NCBI GenBank assembly: GCA_015140255.1 | Contig: CP043993.1 | Span: 1 to 64,000 of the forward strand | Length of the DNA stretch: 64,000 bases | From: Candidatus Stammera capleta | GTDB taxonomy: Bacteria > Pseudomonadota > Gammaproteobacteria > Enterobacterales > Enterobacteriaceae | Reading direction: 5' to 3' | Shown here: positions 59,285 to 64,000 of the stretch, in pieces | Position numbering within the stretch: the first letter of the stretch is position 1 | How the letters are laid out: each line of letters begins with the position of its first letter | Program-made: the position numbers and the translations under genes | Notes under the pieces: model-generated | The model's input: the letters and a program-made list of their open reading frames with translations, nothing else | The model's database searches: none | What the model was told of the DNA's origin: nothing

Positions 59285-59902
59285 ATGTATAAAAATATTA
59301 TAGCTATAGAAATATCTACTGAATTAGATTCAGTAGCTATACAATACAATCAAAATATATTTACAAGATATAAATTTAATAAAAATAAAAATCATAAATA
59401 TATTTTAATATTAATTAAAAATATAATTAAAAAAAACAATATTAATATTAAAAATATTAACTATATAGTTATAAACAAAGGTCCTGGAAGTATAATAAGT
59501 AAAAATATATCTTTAAATATAGCACAAACATTATGTTTAAAATATAAAAATATCAAAATAATTAAAATAAATACATTTGATATTATTAAAGAAAATATCA
59601 ACTATTTAAAACATAAATATAAAAAATACTACATAATAATCTATAATTCAATTAAAGAAATATATATATTATATATTAAAAAAAATAAATTTTTATATAA
59701 AAAAAAATTAAATAGTGATGAAATAAAAAAAAAAAAAATAAAAACTAAAAAACAAATTATAACTAACAAAATACAATCAAAAAAAAAAATTAAAAAATTA
59801 ATAAAAAATAAAAAAAAAATTAAAATAATTTATCCTAAAGCTAAATACATGATAAATTACATAAATAAAAAGTTAATTTTTAAACTTAAAAAAATCTACT
59901 AA
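59285..59902 (+). CDS. tsaB: tRNA threonylcarbamoyladenosine protein TsaB
   Basis: Partner of TsaD in forming t6A37 on ANN-decoding tRNAs. The product is 205 residues (usual 231). The ASKHA N-terminus is IIAIEISTELDSVAI, followed by YIVINKGPGSIISKNISLNIAQ, the family GPGS loop. The C-terminal third is a degenerate Lys-rich run. Its last 30 bases overlap the 3' end of convergent metK. It could be losing its C-terminal domain. Confidence 0.85.
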   Translation: MYKNIIAIEISTELDSVAIQYNQNIFTRYKFNKNKNHKYILILIKNIIKKNNINIKNINYIVINKGPGSIISKNISLNIAQTLCLKYKNIKIIKINTFDIIKENINYLKHKYKKYYIIIYNSIKEIYILYIKKNKFLYKKKLNSDEIKKKKIKTKKQIITNKIQSKKKIKKLIKNKKKIKIIYPKAKYMINYINKKLIFKLKKIY

Positions 59903-61030
59903 ACAATCTACTTTATCAAGTTTTTCTCAAGAAAATTCTTCTCTTCCAAAATGTCCATAAGAAGCAGTTTTATAATATATAGGATTTAATAAATTTAAAT
60001 TTTCTATAATTTTACCTGGTCTTAAATCAAAAAAAATATTTACTGCTATTAATAAATCTTTTAATAAAACTTTTTCAGTACCAAAAGTATTAATCATAAT
60101 AGAAACAGGTGAAGAAATACCAATAGCATAAGATATTTGTATTTCACATTTATCTGCTAAACCAGCTGCAACAATATTTTTAGCTATATATCTAGCCATA
60201 TATGCTCCAGATCTATCTACTTTAGAAGGATCTTTACCAGAAAAAGCACCACCACCATGTCTAGAAATACCACCATAAGTATCAACTATTATTTTTCTAC
60301 CTGTTAAACCACAATCACCTATCGGACCACCAATAACAAATCTACCTGTAGGGTTAATAAAGTATTTTGTATTTTTATTTAACCATTTTTTTGGTAAAAC
60401 ATTAAATATTATTTCATCCATAATAGCTTCTTTTAATTTATCATAAGAAATATAATCCAAATGTTGTGTAGAAAAAACTACTGTATCTATACCTATAATA
60501 GAATTTTGATTATATACAAATGTAATTTGACTTTTTGCATCAGGACATAATCAAGGTAAAATATTTTTTTTTCTCAATTCAGATTGTCTTTTCACTAAAT
60601 TATGAGCATATAATATAGGAGCAGGCATATAAACACTAGTTTCATTAGTAGCATAACCAAACATTATACCTTGATCACCAGCACCTTGATTAGATAAAGT
60701 ATCTTTCTTTACACCCATATATATATCTGATGATTGTTGACTAATAATATTTATAATAACACAAGAATTAAAATTAAAAACATCATTTAAATTTATATAA
60801 CCAATATCTTTAATAGTATTTCTAACTATATTTTCCAAATTAATAGAAGCAAAAGTATTAATTTCACCACCTACAATAACAATATTATTTTTAATATATG
60901 TTTCACAAGCTACTTTAGCATATTTATCCTGTAAAATAATAAAATCTAAAACAGCATCGGATATTTGATCTGCAATTTTATCCGGATGACCTTCTGAAAC
61001 AGATTCAGAAGTAAAATGATATAAATTCAT
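59873..61030 (-). CDS. metK: S-adenosylmethionine synthetase
   Basis: Makes SAM from methionine and ATP. The product is 385 residues (usual 384). It has [20 protein letters not shown] near the N-terminus, [12 protein letters not shown], and the P-loop-like [20 protein letters not shown] in the middle. The C-terminus [16 protein letters not shown] uses a TGA for its Trp. Stop is TAA at 59873-59875, inside convergent tsaB. SAM feeds several methyltransferases and radical SAM enzymes in this window. It is divergent from speA, as in E. coli. No SAM riboswitch was recognised upstream. Confidence 0.96.
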
Positions 61031-61169
61031 TATATTTTAAGTCCCCTTATAGATTAAATAAATAATTTTATTATAAAATAATTTAAAATAAACAATATAT
61101 TACTTAAGTAAGTATACATTAACAAATAATAATTGTGAAAAATAATTTTATATATTTTAAACATAAATA

Positions 61170-62975
61170 ATGAACATTAATAAAAAAACACAAAAAAATA
61201 AAATTAGTAAAGAAAAATATTTTTATATCAATAAAAAAGGCAATATAAATATATGTATTAATTATAAAAAAAAAAAATATCTAGAATTAAAAAAAATTAT
61301 TAACAAAAAAAAATTACCTATTAAAATTTGTTTTCCCCAAATTATTAAAAAAAGAATAAAATTAATTTATAATACATTTAAAAAAAAAATTAAATCAAAT
61401 AACTTAAAAAATAAATATTATCTAATATATCCTATTAAAGTTAATCAAGAATCATATATAATTAAATATATATTAAAAAAAACTAATTATAAAATAGGAT
61501 TAGAATCTGGTTCTAAAGCTGAACTTATGTCTATTCTAGTACATGCAAAAAAAAAAATCAAAATATTATGTAATGGATATAAAGATAAAAAATATATATT
61601 TTTAGCTAAAATAGCTGATAAAATAGGTCATAAAGTTTATATAATAATAGAAAAATTTAAAGAAATAATATGAATTATAAAATATATTAAAAAAAGTAAA
61701 ATTAATATAGGAATAAGAATAAAATTAAATTCACTAGAATTAAATAATAAAAAAAATAAATCACAATTTAAATTTGGTTTAAATACATCACAAATAATAA
61801 ATTGTATTAAAATATTTAAAAAAAAAAAAATAATTAATAAAATTAATTTATTACATTGTCATATAAATTCACAAATACATAATATTAAAGTACTAGAAAA
61901 AAATTTTACAGAATTTATTAATCTATATATAGATTTATATAAAATATTTAAAATAAAAATTAAATATTTAGATTTTGGAGGAGGTTTAGCTGTAAATTAT
62001 TATAAAAAAAACAGTTATATAAATTATAATATAAATATATATTCATCAAAAATAATTAAAATATTAACAAAAATTTGTAAAAAAAATAAAATACCTATAC
62101 CTAATATTCTAACAGAATCAGGAAGATTTATAACTGCACATCATCAAATTTTAATATCAAACGTAATTAACATAGAAAAAAATAAAATTAAAAATATATC
62201 TAATAAAATTATTAATAATAAAAATATTTCAAAAAATAAAATTGCAAAATATTTAAATTTTTGAAAAAAAATCAAAAAAAATAAATATAAAAATGAAAAA
62301 AAAATATTTAAATTTTTAAAAAAAATAAAACAAAATCATCAATTAGGTAAATTTAATATACTAGAAAAAAATTTAATAGAAAAAATATATAATAATATAA
62401 TTATATATATTAAAAAAAAAAATATTATTAAAAATAAAAAAAAAAAAAGAAACATTAATTTATATATATCAAAAAAAATACATATAAATTTTTCTTTATT
62501 TCAATCTATACCAGACAGTTGAGGTATAAAACAAATTTTTCCAATATTACCTATTAAAGGATTAAACAATAAAAAAAAACAAAATATATGTATATCAGAT
62601 ATAACATGTGATTCTGACGGTAAAATAAATTTATATACAAATAAAAAAAAAATCAATAATACATTATTAATACCAAAATATAAACATAAAAAAATACCTG
62701 AAATAGTTTTTTTTATGATAGGAGCTTACCAAAGCATATTAAGTAATATACATAATTTATTCGGTAAAATTAAAACATTAATTATTTATATAAAAAAAAA
62801 TAAAAAATTTAAAAGTTTATCTATTAATAAAAATGATAATATTTTAAATATGTTAAAATGTACACAAATAAATAAAAAATATATATATAATTCATTTAAA
62901 AAAAATAAGAATATAAATAAAAGAATATATAAGATATTAAATAAATTTTTAAAATATAAAACATATTTAGAATAA
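61170..62975 (+). CDS. speA: Biosynthetic arginine decarboxylase
   Basis: PLP enzyme that converts arginine to agmatine, the first step of putrescine synthesis. The product is 601 residues (E. coli about 630-660). The PLP Lys is in YPIKVNQES; GLESGSKAELMSIL, CNGYKDKKYI, DFGGGLAV, ESGRFITAHHQILISN, SLFQSIPDSWG and ITCDSDGKI follow. The His region LHFHLGSQ is LHCHINSQ. A Lys-rich insert region near residues 350-430 is diverged. Four TGAs read as Trp. speB follows after 2 bases. Confidence 0.95.
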
Positions 62976-62977
62976 AA

Positions 62978-63916
62978 ATGAAAATAATTAAAAAAGACCC
63001 ATCTTTAATATCCAATATATTTGGATTTATGAGATTACCTACAATTATAAAAAATAAATATTCCCAAAAAGATTCATTCAATACAATTATAATTGGTATA
63101 CCATGTGAGATTTCTAGTACTGGAAAACCTGGTAGTAAATTAGCTCCAAATTATATAAGAAAAGAATCAATACATTTATGTTGAGAAAAAAAAAAGTGAC
63201 CATGAAATTTTAAATTTCAAAAATATATTAAAGTAATAGATGGAGGAGATTTAATATATCAACAAGGAAATATAAAAAATTTAAATAAAATAATATATCA
63301 AAAAGTAAATAATTTATTAAAAATAAAAAAAAATATAATTTTTATTGGAGGTGATCATTATATAACATTACCAATATTAAAAACATATAAAAATTTTTAT
63401 AAAAAAATATCCTTAATACATTTTGATGCTCATACAGATATGTATTATGACAATAATCCTTACGATCATGGATCAATAATATATCAAATAAAAAAAAAAA
63501 AAATAATTTCAAAAAAAAATATTATTCAATTAGGAATAAGAACATATACAAGTAAAAAAAATCAAGTTAAAACTATTACTGCAGAAAAAATAAATAAATA
63601 TTCAATTAATAAAATAATTAATAAAATCAAAAAAATAACAAATAATTTACCTACCTATGTAAGTTTTGATATAGATAGCATAGATCCATCATATGCTCCT
63701 GGTACAGGAACACCAGTAATAAATGGAATAACAACACATAAAATATTTAAAATAATAAGAAAATTAAAAGAAATTAATATAATAGGTAGTGATATAGTAG
63801 AAATTAATCCTATTTATGATAAATCAGGTATAACATCATTAATAGGAGCTAATTTAATATTAGATTTAATCTATTTAAACGCCTATAAAATAAAAAAAAA
63901 TGGAAAAACAAGATAA
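62978..63916 (+). CDS. speB: Agmatinase
   Basis: Hydrolyses agmatine to putrescine and urea with two manganese ions. The product is 312 residues (usual 306). Metal ligands are intact: GGDHYITLP, HFDAHTDMYY and SFDIDSIDPSYAPGTGTP. The N-terminus SNIFGFMRLPT and the Trp-rich HLCWEKKKWPWNF segment, with three TGA-encoded Trp, match E. coli SpeB. With speA it forms a complete arginine-to-putrescine route. The glyA start overlaps its last 17 bases. Confidence 0.96.
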
Positions 63917-64000
63917 AATTTTCAAATTAATAAAATTAGAACTAAAAAGACAAGAAAATAATATTAATTTAATTGCATCTGAAAGTTACGCTAATTTAAA
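63900..64000 (+). CDS. glyA: Serine hydroxymethyltransferase, 5' part
   Basis: Only about 33 codons are inside the window; the frame is open to the edge. The segment LKRQENNINLIASESYANL matches the GlyA N-terminal block (RQEEHIELIASENYTS in E. coli). The ATG lies within the end of speB in another frame, a 17-base overlap. GlyA would interconvert serine and glycine and charge tetrahydrofolate, upstream of FolD. Confidence 0.85.
   Translation, partial: MEKQDKIFKLIKLELKRQENNINLIASESYANL

Noticed and set aside
61031..61169. SAM riboswitch upstream of metK
   Set aside because: No recognisable SAM-I or SAM-II core; only a short run of C/T near 61042 stands out.

Overview
The window comes from the chromosome of a strongly reduced, extremely A+T-rich bacterium, most likely an obligate intracellular (insect-type) symbiont descended from the Enterobacterales. 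Coding frames are broken only by TGA, and those TGAs fall on conserved tryptophans (for example the GapA SWYDNE, SecA RWSDG, HslV KDWRTD and TrxB ENWPG contexts), so UGA is read as Trp (translation table 4). Every clear stop is TAA or TAG. Local gene order still follows E. coli: rnhA<>dnaQ, asnS-ompF, alaS-csrA-tRNA-Ser-tRNA-Arg, dnaX-htpG-adk, the mra/dcw cluster, rpmE-priA, hslVU, rpsA-ihfB, trxB-infA, clpP-clpX-lon, argU-folD-cysS, rlmN-rodZ-hisS-der and metK-speA-speB. I cannot name the species from sequence alone.

Layout: 1-337 is non-coding with two strong hairpins; gapA and the small heat-shock gene ibpA diverge from 1343-1571; rnhA/dnaQ/asnS/porin follow to 5890; two tRNAs, csrA, alaS, recA, adk, htpG, dnaX and mtnN reach 14630; secA, a DciA-like gene and the cell wall/division block (ftsZ, ftsA, ddl, murC, murG, murD, mraY, murF, murE, rsmH) reach 29556; tpiA, murA, rpmE, priA, tusE, mutM, hslUV, rpoH, rsmD and hemW reach 39558; dnaB, ssb, rpsA, ihfB, dusA, serS, trxB, infA and nusB reach 47566; clpP, clpX, lon, a tRNA, folD, cysS, a membrane protein, rnpB, der, hisS, rodZ, rlmN, tsaB, metK, speA, speB and the start of glyA finish the window. 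Genes are tightly packed and several convergent pairs share their last bases.

Functions: the lipid II pathway is almost complete here (MurA, C, D, E, F, G, MraY, Ddl), as are FtsZ and FtsA, yet FtsI, FtsL, FtsW, FtsQ and LpxC are missing from their usual slots. Protein quality control is unusually well kept (RpoH, IbpA, HtpG, HslUV, ClpXP, Lon), with a sigma-32-type promoter before ibpA. Replication parts are simplified: DnaX is shorter than gamma, PriA has lost its helicase motifs but keeps its zinc cysteines, and a DciA-like helicase loader sits beside secA. A polyamine route (SpeA, SpeB) beside MetK is retained. No phage, insertion sequence, CRISPR or other mobile DNA was seen.
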